The translations under genes were made by a program, and so were the position numbers. From NCBI GenBank assembly GCA_031772625.1, contig CM062817.1, forward strand, positions 948,288,327 to 948,352,326: a stretch of DNA of 64,000 nt, read 5' to 3'. The notes beneath the pieces are model-generated. The model made no database searches. It was not told the DNA's origin and saw nothing but the letters and a program-made list of their open reading frames with translations. Positions 54,646-64,000 of the stretch are shown piece by piece; the stretch's first letter is position 1; each line of letters begins with the position of its first letter. This DNA is from Pinus tabuliformis (taxonomy: Eukaryota > Streptophyta > Pinopsida > Pinales > Pinaceae).

Positions 54646-54865
54646 TCTCCCCCTCCCGAAATAAAACATCGTCTCCATGTTTTCCAACCACAAATAATCC
54701 TGGATAAGCTTCTCTCATGAGTTTTTCATCCTCCCAGGTGGCCTCATCCAGCCCAAAGTGCTGCCATTACACTTTAACTTGGATGATGGCTCGTTTCTGC
54801 AGCATTACTTCTCTCCGATCGAGTATATTCAGCAGCTCGACCAAGATTTATGCTTCCGGCTTGAC
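54643..54865 (-). pseudogene. Gy3 chromodomain exon
   Basis: Minus-strand frame VKPEA, stop, ILVELLNILDRREVMLQKRAIIQVKV, stop, WQHFGLDEATWEDEKLMREAYPGLFVV, ending FREGEM-stop. The EATWED and YPGL blocks and the aromatic residues are typical of the chromodomain at the end of chromovirus integrase, which steers integration to marked chromatin. Two in-frame stops (both TAA) disable it. Confidence 0.75.
54646..54657 (-). promoter_or_regulatory. Gy3 polypurine tract inside the end of pol
   Basis: The minus strand reads GGGAGGGGGAGA directly before the LTR start TGTAATG. This primes plus-strand cDNA. It is also coding: the pol frame runs FREGEM and stops at the TAA within the first bases of the LTR. 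Confidence 0.85.
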
Positions 54866-54940
54866 CTGAAACACATAATATTTTAAGTCAGTTTTTCCTT
54901 AACAACAAAACTGATTAGTCTACCTAAGAAACTTTCTTAC
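54866..54940 (-). other. Probable 75-bp intron between integrase and chromodomain
   Basis: On the minus strand the segment begins GTAAGAAAGT and ends GTGTTTCAG. Removing it joins CGG GAC ATA CAA to GTC AAG CCG GAA, giving RDIQ-VKPEA, the continuous sequence expected at this point. Unspliced, the segment contains stops. Confidence 0.6.
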
Positions 54941-56808
54941 TTGTATGTCCCGCCAACTGATTACGTGCTTAGGACCATAGACGTACTTTTTTAATACAGA
55001 CACATGGAAGACGTTGTGGACCCGAGTATGACTTGGCAGAGCGAGTTGGTATGCCACCGAACCAACTCTTGCCAAGATCTGAAAATGTCCACAAAACCGA
55101 GGTGCGAGCTTGGCGCTCCCACTCCATTGTAATGTGCTCTTTTTTAGCTCGAATTCTCACATACACATGATCTCCTACTTGAAATTCCTTAAAATTTCTC
55201 TTTCGGTCGGCGAAGTTCTTTTTCCTATCTTGGGCTGCCTTTAAATTGGATCATACCTTCTTGACCATTTCTTCCATTTCTTTAGGCATTTCGGGACCTA
55301 GCATTAGCCTGTCCTCTGGTCCCCCCCAGCTTGAGGGTGTGCGGCATTTCCGTTCGTACAACACTTCAAACGGGCTCATCTACAGGGACGTATGATAGCC
55401 ATTGTTGTACGCAAACTCGACCAAGTGTAGATAATCTTCCCACTTTGATGGTTTCTGCATTACATATAATCTTAGCATATCTTCTACAACTTCATTCACC
55501 CATTCTGTTTTTCCGTCAGTCTGAGGATGCTAAGCGGTACTGAATTTCAGTTGAGTCCCTAATTCCCCAAAAAAAGTTCTCCAAAAGACCGATGTAAATT
55601 TTACGTCACGATCAGAGATTATAGTTTTTGGTAACCCTTGCAGCCTTTTGCATAAAGATATGGGCAATCTGCACTGCTTTGTACGTAGATTGCACTGGTA
55701 TAAAATGAGTTGATTTGCTTAATTTGTCCACCACCACCATGACGGAATCGTTGTTTCTTTTTGACTTGGGTAATCCTGTTACGAAGTCCATAGAGATGGT
55801 TTCCCATTTCCACTCCGGAATTAGTAGTGGTTGCAATAACCCAGCACGGTGCTGGTATTCCGCTTTAATTTGTTGGCATTCTAGGCAATGTGTCAAATAT
55901 TCTGCTACATCTTTTTTCATGCCTGGCCAATAATACTCCTTCCAGAGTGCGGTAATCATCTTCTGATACCCTGGGTGCCCAACGTAATGACTTTTATGAA
56001 ATTCATCTAAAATCAAGCTTTTGATGTTATTTTGATTGGCCACATACAACCTTTTTTTATAATTCAGCATGCCAACAGCATCCATAGCATATTCTCGCTG
56101 ATTTTCTTTACTGGTTGGAATTTGAACTTGCTGTCCTATTTGCTGATATCTTGAATCTTGTTCTACTTCTTTTTTAATCATTTCATCGAAGGTACTCCAT
56201 CTCTCGCTGCAAGGAATCTCATAGAGACATTGTACTTTTTGACTTAAAGCATCCGCTACATGGTTCTCTTTCACTTTCAAATGCTTAATCTCGAAGTCAA
56301 AATCAGTTATAAAATCTACCCACCGTGCCTGCCTAGCATTTAAGGTAGGCTGACTAAAATAACTAGTCAAGTTGTGATGGTTCGTCATTAATAGAAACTT
56401 TTTATCCATTAGGTAGTGGCGCCACATCTTTAAAGCATGTATAATAGTTGTTAACTTCAGATCATAAGTGAAATATTTCTGCTCAGGTTCTTTTAATTTC
56501 CTAGACTCATAGGTGATTACCTTTCCTTCTTGCATCAGTACCCCTCCTACCCCTTCCTTACTTGCATCTATGCACACCACATAGTCCTTACCTGGATCAG
56601 CTATGCTTAATATAGGCACTGTGGTGAGCATATGCTTGAGTTGTTCAAATTTTTTTTGGCATTCTGCGGTCCATTTAAAAGTTTTCCCTTTTTCTGCAAA
56701 GAAGTGATAGGGTAAGCCACTCTCGAGAATCCTTCCACAAACCGCCTGTAGCAACCCACTAATCCCATGAAGAATCTTATGTCTGCTACGTCCTTTGGCA
56801 CTGGCCAT
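54941..56808 (-). pseudogene. Gy3 RNase H and integrase, broken
   Basis: Open for 398 codons at 56808-55612: [62 protein letters not shown] (the usual TDH reads TNH), HVADALSQK, then integrase HKSHYVGHPGYQKMITAL, CLECQQIKAEYQHRAGLLQPL, WETISMDFVTGLPKS and [14 protein letters not shown]. Further down come [49 protein letters not shown] (55600-55330) and VGDHVYVRIRAKK (55170 region), with stops. Integrase H/C and D, D, E residues are visible. Confidence 0.83.
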
Positions 56809-57764
56809 TCCATTATGGTTCTTATCTTCTCAGGATCCACATCGATTCCATCTTTAGTGATTATATGTCCCAAGTACTGAATTTGTTCCTTAAAGAAGTT
56901 GCACTTGTTGTATTTGGCATATAATTGGTGTTCTCGAAGAGTTTGAAATACAAATCTGAGGTGCTCCTTGTGCCCCTCCATATTCCAGGAATATATCAGT
57001 ATATCATCAATAAAAATTAACACAAACTTGTCTAAATACTGATGAAATATGTTTTTCATTAAGCACATAAAGGTCATGGGGGTGTTGGTTAACCCGAAGG
57101 GTAACGCCACAAACTCATAGTGTCCATATCGAGTTCTAAAGGCAGTTTTGGCTATGTCTTCCTTTTTAATTCTGATTTGGTGGTATCCTGATCGTAAATC
57201 AATTTTTGGAAATACCATTGCCCCTTTTACCTGATCAGAAAGTTCATCAATATGAGGTAAAGGGTACTTATTCTTAATTGTCAATTTATTCAACTAACGA
57301 TAGTCCATGCACATACGAAGGGTCCCATCCTTCTTTTCAATGAACAACACATGGGCTCCCCAAGGCGACACACTCGAGTGAATGTAATTTTTGTCCAACA
57401 GCTCTTGCAACTGCATTTTCAATTTTGTTAATTTTTGTGTGCTCATTTGATAAGGAGCTCAGGATACTGAGACTTCCACTGGCACCAATTCGATAGTGAA
57501 GTCTATGTCTCTCTTCGGTGGTAGTCCTGGTATCTCCTCTGGGAACACATCTAGAAATTCTCGTATCACTGGGATACCTTCCAATGTGGCAATCTTGTTG
57601 GCAGAACCCACTTGGATGGCATAAATCTGACATCTTCTCCTAATACACTTTGCCAACTGAGAGGCAATTATTGGTCGAATCTGTACTGGCCTCATAATAC
57701 CTTGCATCTCTTGTTGTTCTCCAAGCTCATCATTGTAGCAAATAGTTTTCATTTTACAGTTCAT
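56607..57764 (-). pseudogene. Gy3 reverse transcriptase
   Basis: 57764-57459 holds the RT approach (IPVIREFLDVFPEEIPGLPPKRDIDFTIELVP). 57293-56607 holds [75 protein letters not shown] (FIDD, catalytic) and [18 protein letters not shown]. The frame shifts near 56700 into the RNase H frame. It is in the same frame as gag, so gag-pol was one ORF. Confidence 0.85.
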
Positions 57765-58120
57765 AATGGACTAGCATCTTTCCAACTAGTCCATGCCTAT
57801 CAACACGTCATATGATCCAAGGGGAAGTACGTTTAGATCTGCCATCACCAGTTAGCCTACTATCTTCAAGGGGCAGTTATTGACCTCACGTCTCTTTGCC
57901 CCTCTTGCCAGCTATACTAGCCAAGGGTCTTTAAACTTAACAGTTTGTAACTTACATTGTTCCACAACCTTAGGACTAACATAGCTTAATGTAGCTCCAG
58001 GATCAATTAAAACAATTACAGTATAATCAAAGATCTTACCTTCAAACTCCACCATAGTTGGCTAGTATTCTGCCTGACGATCTTCTAGAGCGGCATTAAT
58101 TCTCGGTAAACTCTGGGCCA
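57765..58120 (-). pseudogene. Gy3 protease, broken
   Basis: Minus-strand frame: VEFEGKIFDYTVIVLIDPGATLSYVSPKVVEQC (active-site triplet D-P-G near 57990; canonical D-S-G), then ADLNVLPLGSYDVLIGMD near 57800. Several stops lie between. It is the retropepsin of the gag-pol polyprotein; the Ser-to-Pro change suggests loss of activity. Confidence 0.7.
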
Positions 58121-58179
58121 CGTCGCCAACTGTAGATGCTTCATGGATCTGCGAAACTTGTTCAATATCCTTTCAATGA

Positions 58180-59348
58180 GGACAATTTTTAACGTAGTGA
58201 GGCCCTCCACATCCCCAACATTGTACTGGAGGTCTCACTGTCCCTTCATTGTCAATTTTCCTAGACTATTCGCTGATTCTGGATTCAATGGGTGGCTTCA
58301 ATTTGAGCTGGTCCTTATGTAGATTCCTGTTGTTTTTCCCTTTGGGAAATCCTTTGTTAACACTGCCACGATTTCCCTTAGTGCTTCTAGCCATCTTATT
58401 ACCTCTCATGTTGACCCACTTCTTTCCTAGAATTTCTCCCTTCTACTTACTTTGCTGATAACATATCCTGGCCCTTCGTATCACCTCATCCATTGTTTTT
58501 GGGTTATCAAACTCAATTCTTTCCCTCATCGCCAAGGGTAAACTACTGACGAACAACTGTACCTTAGCCTTCTCCTCTCGTATGTAAGACACATAGCTGA
58601 GTAACGAGGTAAATCGAGTAATAAATTCATCCATTGTTTGCTATCCAAGTCACAGATCATGGAATTCCCTTGCTTTCTCGTTGTAAAATCGTTTAGTCAA
58701 GTATCTTTCCTTGAAATATTTCTGAAATTTTTCCTAGGTTATACTTTGTTCACTTAACCATCGTACAATCTTTACCTCTTCCCACCACAAGGTGGCCTTC
58801 CCTTGCAATTGGAAAATGGCCAGCCACACTTTGAGGTTGTGATCGTATTCATATAATTCAAAATATTTGTTCATGTTAATTAACCAAGCTTCGGCTGCCT
58901 CTTCCATCTCTCCATCGAAGTGTGGTGGTTTTATTTTCTGAAACTCCCCTTATAATTCTATCCGTTGCCTTTTCGATGTCGGGTGCTTAGAGCCATTATC
59001 CGACTTTTCCTCTTGATTCTCTTCACCTCCTTCTGTCTCTTCCTGATCCATGTGGTAGCCTTGTTCTTCTGATACTCGTAACTATTCAGGACTGGGGATC
59101 GGCAGGTGATGATTCTGCTTGTCAGACGGGCTTTGCATGATTTTTTCCTGTTTCATAGTTAATCTTGCATTGTCCTCCCATAGGTAGCCCATCTCGTTCT
59201 TTAATTCCTAAACTGTCTCTAATATCATAAGATTGGTGTTGCGGGCCTCCTCTCCTAACTGCACCCATATTTCAGGATTACTTTCAGGGAATGTTGCAGG
59301 TCCTGGGCCAGCCACATTCCTGTGTGGAACGTTGTCCGTTCTCCTCAT
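58180..59348 (-). pseudogene. Gy3 gag with zinc knuckle, broken
   Basis: ATG at 59348 (MRRTDNVPHRNVAGPG). The core at 58950-58440 reads PPHFDGEMEEAAEAWLINMNKYFEL, LQGKATLWWEEVK, KFQKYFKERYLTKRFYNEKAREF and MDEFITRFTSLLSYVSYIREEKAKVQLFVSSLP. A basic stretch follows, then CWGCGGPHYVKNCP (CCHC, near 58225-58185). In-frame stops are scattered. Typical chromovirus gag. Confidence 0.8.
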
Positions 59349-59494
59349 AATCTGTTGTCGTCTTGTTTCCTGTTCTTATCAAATTAGTGGGTTGACAACA
59401 GGTAAGAGAAATAAAAGAACATCAATCAACAACAAAAAAAACAATAACTGATTATTCTTACTTAGTGTATTTGCCAGAGGCCACAGTTTGGTAG

Positions 59495-59510
59495 CTTGGC
59501 TCTGATACCA
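59495..59510 (-). promoter_or_regulatory. Gy3 primer-binding site
   Basis: The minus strand reads TGGTATCAGAGCCAAG two bases inside the 5' LTR, the initiator tRNA-Met primer-site pattern. Confidence 0.87.
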
Positions 59511-59512
59511 CT

Positions 59513-61978
59513 TGTCACTAATCCAGTCAATACATATGGTAACAATACTATTAATAAAAAAAAAAAATTACCAACACATCAAGATGACACGGACTTAACT
59601 TTGTTCAAAACCATTTACATTGTAGATACAATACATATATAAATTCATAACATGATCTTTCTAAATAAATTCTGGGTCATTCGTTTTTTGGTTCAAGTGT
59701 CACTGTTTGGTGACTTCATTAATTATTCGTGCGATGGGATTTCCCTCCACATCACTTGCTGCCAGTCCCAATGCTATGCACTTTTTTTAAAAAACTCAAA
59801 CTTTATGGTTTATAGCATTGGCATTGATATTTTTGGTTGCGGTACTGAATGCCTGCTCCATCCTTGGTATGTGGCGCGGGCAGGTTTGTCCGGCCACAAC
59901 TGTTGTCTCGGGTCCCTCGTCACATTGACGGTGGAAGATTTGGTGTGGGATCCTACGACTTGGGTTCATATAGAGAATTTCACATTCTTGCATGCAGAGT
60001 CTATGCCTCATTTCACTCTTTCTACCTTGGCTTCTGCTACGATTCCTCTTCCCTTTCACGGGCTTGCTCATTCTGTCGAATCAGGTCTACAGTGCAGATG
60101 AAGGATTTTCAGGGATCGGTTTATGGCTTTCCCTCCGACATTCGTATTCCGGGTAAGCTTTGTAACCTATTGCGTCTATGTTATGTAATTTATATTTGTT
60201 TTTACAGATGAACGATTACCTCTAGTTATGGCGGCTCAGTTCTAACAATAGTTATGGTAAATCTTTATCTGTAGAAGTCTTGGCTATAGACCCGGGGCAA
60301 CGCTTGCTTACCGCATGGTGACTTTCATGAGCGGTTACCTCTTGAACGAATGCAACAATCGAGGGTTTTCCCGGGTAAGATTGTCTCCGTCCTGGTGCTC
60401 GTTCGTCAGGGGTGAATTCTCTTGGTTATTCAAGGCTGGATTTCAAATTCTCCTCCAAGTTGTATTACTCATTTTCTAAGTTATAAGTTATTTGGTATCA
60501 GGCGATCGCCTACAGAGGTTTAGGATTTCTATATACGACCCTCCCTCTGTATAATGGAGGGTTCTTGTTTCTGGTTTCGGTTCTGAGACGAGGACCATGT
60601 TGACATCTATTTTTCCATGTTAAATGTATTTTGAGAAGGGTACTACCTCTTTGTTTAAGACCTATTGAGCCAAATGGTAAACTTTTTGGGTTTTAGGCCG
60701 TGTAATATTTTATTTATGCTTTAAGGTTCTTGATGCTATGAAATGTAAATTTGAGTATCTATGTCAATATATGTTGCTCCTTGTGCTATTCATGGTATTT
60801 CCTTGTTCTTAGTTCTTGTTTTGTTTTCCTTAGATTAGTTGGATTTCACAGCGTTAACATGATTTAGGGTTTCCGACTATTTTTGCCTTTCAAATTTTCG
60901 GCTCTAAACAAATTGATCTTGTTTTTGCTCAATTCTTTTATAATGTATATCTGGTACTTATCGAATAGCATATTCGACGAATGGTTCTATCAAAATAGAC
61001 ATATTTGGGGGTTTCTTACCCATATAGCGTTTCAGGGAAATCTAGGAGGATTATAGGGTTTAATAACAATCCCTTTCCAGATGTACTAGCCCAATGCGGC
61101 TTAGGTTAACTACTCACATGGTTATTACCTCTAATTGGGTGCTGACATATTCTGAAACCCTAATCGAACATATGTTGTAGTTCTGTTTTTTTTAACATAA
61201 ACAATAGAGAGGTGGTTCTCCGATTCTTTATCGCAATGGTTCTGTTTAAAGAAAGAAATCCGTTCCAACATTTTACAGTTTCATATAATTCTTTTCTATA
61301 GCTAGATTGTTCTATTTTATAGATAATTGGTTTTCTATTAAGAAAGAAATCCTCTCCAGTTTATTAAAAGAACTGTACCATTATTTTTTATAGCTAAATT
61401 GTTCCAGTTTTATATATAATTTCTCCGCTCCGACAACAACTGTACTGGGGCACCAAGACTGAAGTAAATAGTCATACCTGACTCAAATGTTTTTCTTCTG
61501 ATAAATAATTATTCAAGCATAAACCCTATTATAGGTATTTCCATTATCACTTCAGTCTGAAACATTCCACTACATATTGTACATTCACGGAAAGAAAACA
61601 CATATAATTTTTAGTTTTAAGTATCAAAATGATTTTCCAGAAAATTCCACTTACCTGTGATGTTTTCAAAAAATAAAGCACTCCAATGGCAGAGGTCACC
61701 TCTATTTCCCGCTGCTAGTCAACCTCCCGTCCTTGAGATTCGTCTTTCGGGACCAAAATCTCCCCCCTAGCTTACTCGCAAGACCACAGTCCTCTGCAAG
61801 TTGCTCGCACTCAATGCATGTGCTATTTGGTAATCACCATACTTAGCCATTCTTTCCTTTACTTCCTGTCACTACAGCACAGTTTTTCCTTCCCCCTACC
61901 TCCTTTTCTTTGGAAGCCTTTTCCAGTTAGGGAAGGTAGTTAGGGTTTTTCCAACAGCTGTATTTTTCAACTTCCTTC
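59513..61978 (-). repeat. Gy3 5' LTR, truncated by Co2
   Basis: Matches 52092 to about 54496 with many single-base differences and small indels, more than between the Gy2 LTRs. The remaining ~150 bp of LTR should lie beyond Co2, outside the window. Confidence 0.85.
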
Positions 61979-62438
61979 TGTTAGGATATTCCGACACATA
62001 GGATATAGTTAAGTTCAACTTGGTCTAGTATAGAGTTAGGTTAGAGTTAGGTAAAGTGTGTTTCTTTACCGTTGTACATTTTGTAACTTACAATCCGACG
62101 GTCACGATATGTAGTGATCTGACGGTTCACTCTCACCTCGGTATTACCGACACTTGATCCGTGGCTTGACACCCGATTGGTCCATGAGTTCTATTTAAAG
62201 CACATGGAGGGTCATTGTTCGGGTAATCCGTGCATGAGAGAAGCTTATGTAAATTTTCATTCTTTGATTAATAAATTGCCTGTAGTACCCACGTTGGGAC
62301 AGGCCGTGGACTGTTTCCCTCCTTGCACTCTGAGGGTTTTAACCACGTCAAAAATACTGGTGTATTGATTTGAGATCTGGTTGTGAGCGGTGTCCTTTTG
62401 ATATTCTTTCTATGGAACTTACCCTGTAAATTCCTACA
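61979..62438 (+). repeat. Co2 5' LTR (460 bp)
   Basis: Starts TGTTAGGATATTCCGAC and ends TTCCTACA, directly followed by the primer site. A possible TATA motif, CTATTTAAAGC, lies near 62193. Confidence 0.85.
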
Positions 62439-62450
62439 TGGTATCAGAGC
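62439..62450 (+). promoter_or_regulatory. Co2 primer-binding site
   Basis: TGGTATCAGAGC immediately follows the LTR end, matching initiator tRNA-Met primer sites. Confidence 0.9.
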
Positions 62451-63071
62451 TATTTGAGGGCCGCGTCCGTTGGTGATCCAAATCTGAAGCCGGTAGAACT
62501 GCATGCGGCTGTCATTTCCTAGATCTGCTGTTTCTGACTGCTTTCGGGCCGAGAGGACTGCTCTGTTGCGTTCGGAGCATCTGTTCCAGTGAGGAACCCC
62601 TTTCGTTTCACGCGAAAAGGTTTCCGGTAGCCCTAGCTGCGTCATTTTTCAGATCGGGAGGTATACAGTGTTTTTTTTTGCAGTTTACTGTTATTTTCTC
62701 TCTGCTTATTTCGGTCTCAGTTTATTTAGCCTTTTTTTTAACCGGATCTATACCTTTCATTTCTGCGTATGCTCTTTGCCCTGCGACTCTGTGCGATCTG
62801 GGCAAATCAGAAACAGAAAGGAAGGATTTTTCTCATGCGTATGCTCTTTTCCCTGCACCTTAGTGTGATCTCGGAAAATCAGAAACATTGAGAAAAATAT
62901 TTAGTTTTTCGGCTAAAGCTAACTTTGAGATTTTTTTAAAATTTCTAGTTTTTTGGCTAAAGCTAACTTCGAGCCGCAAGGTTCGTTTTTCTTTGCATAT
63001 TCGTGTTGGGTTTTGTGTTTTGTGTTTTGTAGGGAAAAAGAGCTTTCTCAAGGCAAGCACGCAAACCGAGG

Positions 63072-63102
<31 letters not shown>

Positions 63103-63372
63103 AAATTTTTTGTATAGATCAATTGGTTCAAAGCTATTTTAAGAGAGTAGAGGTCTTGGGTTCAAGTCTCCATTTTGTGGGGGCGGATTTTTTTCATTCC
63201 CGCACATTCGCGCACTTTGCCGGCAACTTCAACAATTTTTTTTCAAAAAGCCATAACTTCTTCATCCGAAAGCCTTTTTCAGAGCCGTTTTTTTTAAAAC
63301 CGCCTATTTTTTCGAGATCTATCCATTGGAACACTTACTTTCAGCATCTTCAGCTTCAGTTTTTTTTTTTAA
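62451..63372 (+). other. Co2 leader with small repeats and (TC)n tract
   Basis: Noncoding leader. GCGTATGCTCTTTGCCCTGC (62765) recurs as GCGTATGCTCTTTTCCCTGC (62837) with similar following sequence, and TTTTCGGCTAAAGCTAACTT recurs as TTTTTGGCTAAAGCTAACTT. A (TC)n microsatellite lies at about 63077-63102. Confidence 0.65.
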
Positions 63373-64000
63373 ATGGAAAGTCCATGCCAAGTCATTCTTG
63401 ACAGCACTAACTACTTCCAATGGGTAGCCTACATGGAAGATTTACTTAGAAGTAAAGGTCTCTTCAGAATAGCCACAGACCAAGAGAAGAAACCAAAAGA
63501 TGAAGACAAGGCGGCAAAATGGGAAAATAGACAAGATCAAGCACGTGGTTTGATAGGGATGTCTATTTCTCCTGATCTTAGATTCCACATTGCAGAACTT
63601 GAGACTCCTCATGAAGCATTAGAAAAACTTGCTAAAGTTTTTGGGATTAAAAATGAAATTAGAGCCCATCAACTTGAAAATGAGCTGCTTACTTTGGATC
63701 CTAATAATTTTTCTTGCATTGAAGATTTCTTGTCCAAATTCAAGAACCTTAGATATCTCTTGGAAGGTGTTAAAGTTAAGAAAGAAGATGGTAACCTTAT
63801 TTATTCCATCCTTACTAAGTTGGGACCAGCCTACTCTGTATTTGTTTCCACTTTCCATTCTACAAGGGAAGCTTTCATTTGTCAAGGACAAGACTACAAG
63901 CCCCTTCCTTTGACTCCTTTTGTGATTCCTTAATAAGAGAACAAGAAAAACTCTTACACCTTGGTCTTCTTAATCTTGGAAACTCTTCCACGAAAGCGTT
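63373..64000 (+). pseudogene. Co2 gag, frameshifted, runs off window
   Basis: ATG 63373: MESPCQVILDSTNYFQWVAYMEDLLRSKG, then RAHQLENELLTLDPNNFSCIEDFLSKFKNL and GNLIYSILTKLGPAYSVFVSTFHSTR, a UBN2-type copia gag. At about 63890-63897 the frame changes: the gag-like continuation FDSFCDSLIREQEKLLHLGLLNLGNSS is in another frame and stays open to the window end, while the first frame stops at 63931-63933. This is probably a single indel; the rest of the element is needed to judge its state. Confidence 0.8.

Larger units (their letters stand above)
52092..61978 (-). mobile_element. Gy3: Ty3/gypsy chromovirus, 5' LTR cut by Co2
   Basis: Minus-strand element with long LTRs: the 3' LTR at 52092-54645 and a 5' LTR from 59513, cut at 61978 where Co2 begins. 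The tRNA-Met-type primer site is at 59510-59495 and a polypurine tract covers 54657-54646. One long frame (gag start 59348) encodes gag, a CCHC knuckle, protease and RT. Then come RNase H, integrase and a C-terminal chromodomain preceded by a short intron-like sequence. The chromodomain and FIDD motif place it among chromoviruses, probably Tekay/Del-like. It has many stops and some frameshifts. Confidence 0.87.
61979..64000 (+). mobile_element. Co2: Ty1/copia element, 5' part only
   Basis: Plus-strand element inserted in the Gy3 5' LTR. It has a 460-bp 5' LTR (61979-62438, TGTTAGGATATTCC...ATTCCTACA), a primer site TGGTATCAGAGC at 62439-62450, a leader of about 920 bp, and gag from 63373. The 5-bp flank is CCTTC (61974-61978); the matching TSD, pol and 3' LTR lie outside the window. 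Confidence 0.87.

Noticed and set aside
1..64000. Host protein genes, tRNA genes, CRISPR arrays, bacterial operons
   Set aside because: I found no frame or structure that was not better explained by retrotransposons or simple repeats, and nothing bacterial in style.

Overview
The window looks like repeat-dominated nuclear DNA from a large-genome land plant. The style of the gag-pol and LINE proteins recalls conifer or other gymnosperm sequences, but I recognise this from memory and have not tested it. I see no host gene, tRNA gene, intact rRNA gene or CRISPR array. Nearly everything I can assign is retrotransposon, much of it nested, and nearly every coding region is broken by stops and frameshifts.

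Layout. (1) 1-2828: a decayed gag fragment (minus) and unassigned DNA. (2) 2829-14298: Gy1, a decayed Ty3/gypsy element on the minus strand. Gag, protease, a second gag-like block, RT, RNase H and integrase are followed by a long extra ORF 3' of integrase. A 332-bp solo LTR with target-site duplication (TSD) ATATT sits between gag and protease. (3) 14299-17908: LINE1 (plus), 5'-truncated, with RT, zinc-binding and RNase H domains. It is interrupted by a ~300-bp insertion carrying the 3' half of a 5S rRNA-like sequence. (4) 17909-19491: AT-rich DNA with tandem duplications. (5) 19492-48757: LINE2, a full-length (~6.9 kb once insertions are removed) minus-strand LINE split by two LTR elements. 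These are Gy2 (19808-37261, plus, TSD CCGCC) and a Ty1/copia element, Co1 (39438-44368, minus, TSD AAGGG). (6) 48758-52091: AT-rich tandem repeats with no gene. (7) 52092 to beyond 61978: Gy3, a minus-strand chromovirus with ~2.55-kb LTRs, its 5' LTR cut by (8) Co2, a plus-strand copia element from 61979 that runs off the window.

The most unusual object is Gy2. Its LTRs are about 5.18 kb, and each carries a ~1,091-codon ORF inside what I infer to be U3. The 5' LTR copy is open from end to end. The 3' LTR copy has seven in-frame stops and a one-base deletion, and the internal gag-pol has six stops and a frameshift. The protein is globular at the N-terminus and coiled-coil toward the C-terminus. 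Gy1 carries a decayed protein of similar size and organisation just 3' of integrase, so both may descend from the same accessory 3' gene, which in Gy2 has been absorbed into the LTR. The Gy2 U3 also holds a ~72-bp tandem array around palindromic GCGATATCGC-type motifs. Just after the ORF lie three hairpins, two of which carry the same 11-nt loop sequence. Gy2 encodes an extra archaeal-type RNase H between protease and RT, while its ordinary gypsy RNase H has lost both recognisable catalytic aspartates.

Inferred insertion order: LINE2 entered a tandem-repeat target; Gy2 and Co1 then entered LINE2; Co2 entered the Gy3 LTR; the solo LTR entered Gy1. All statements come from reading the sequence by eye. 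No alignment, folding or database search was run.
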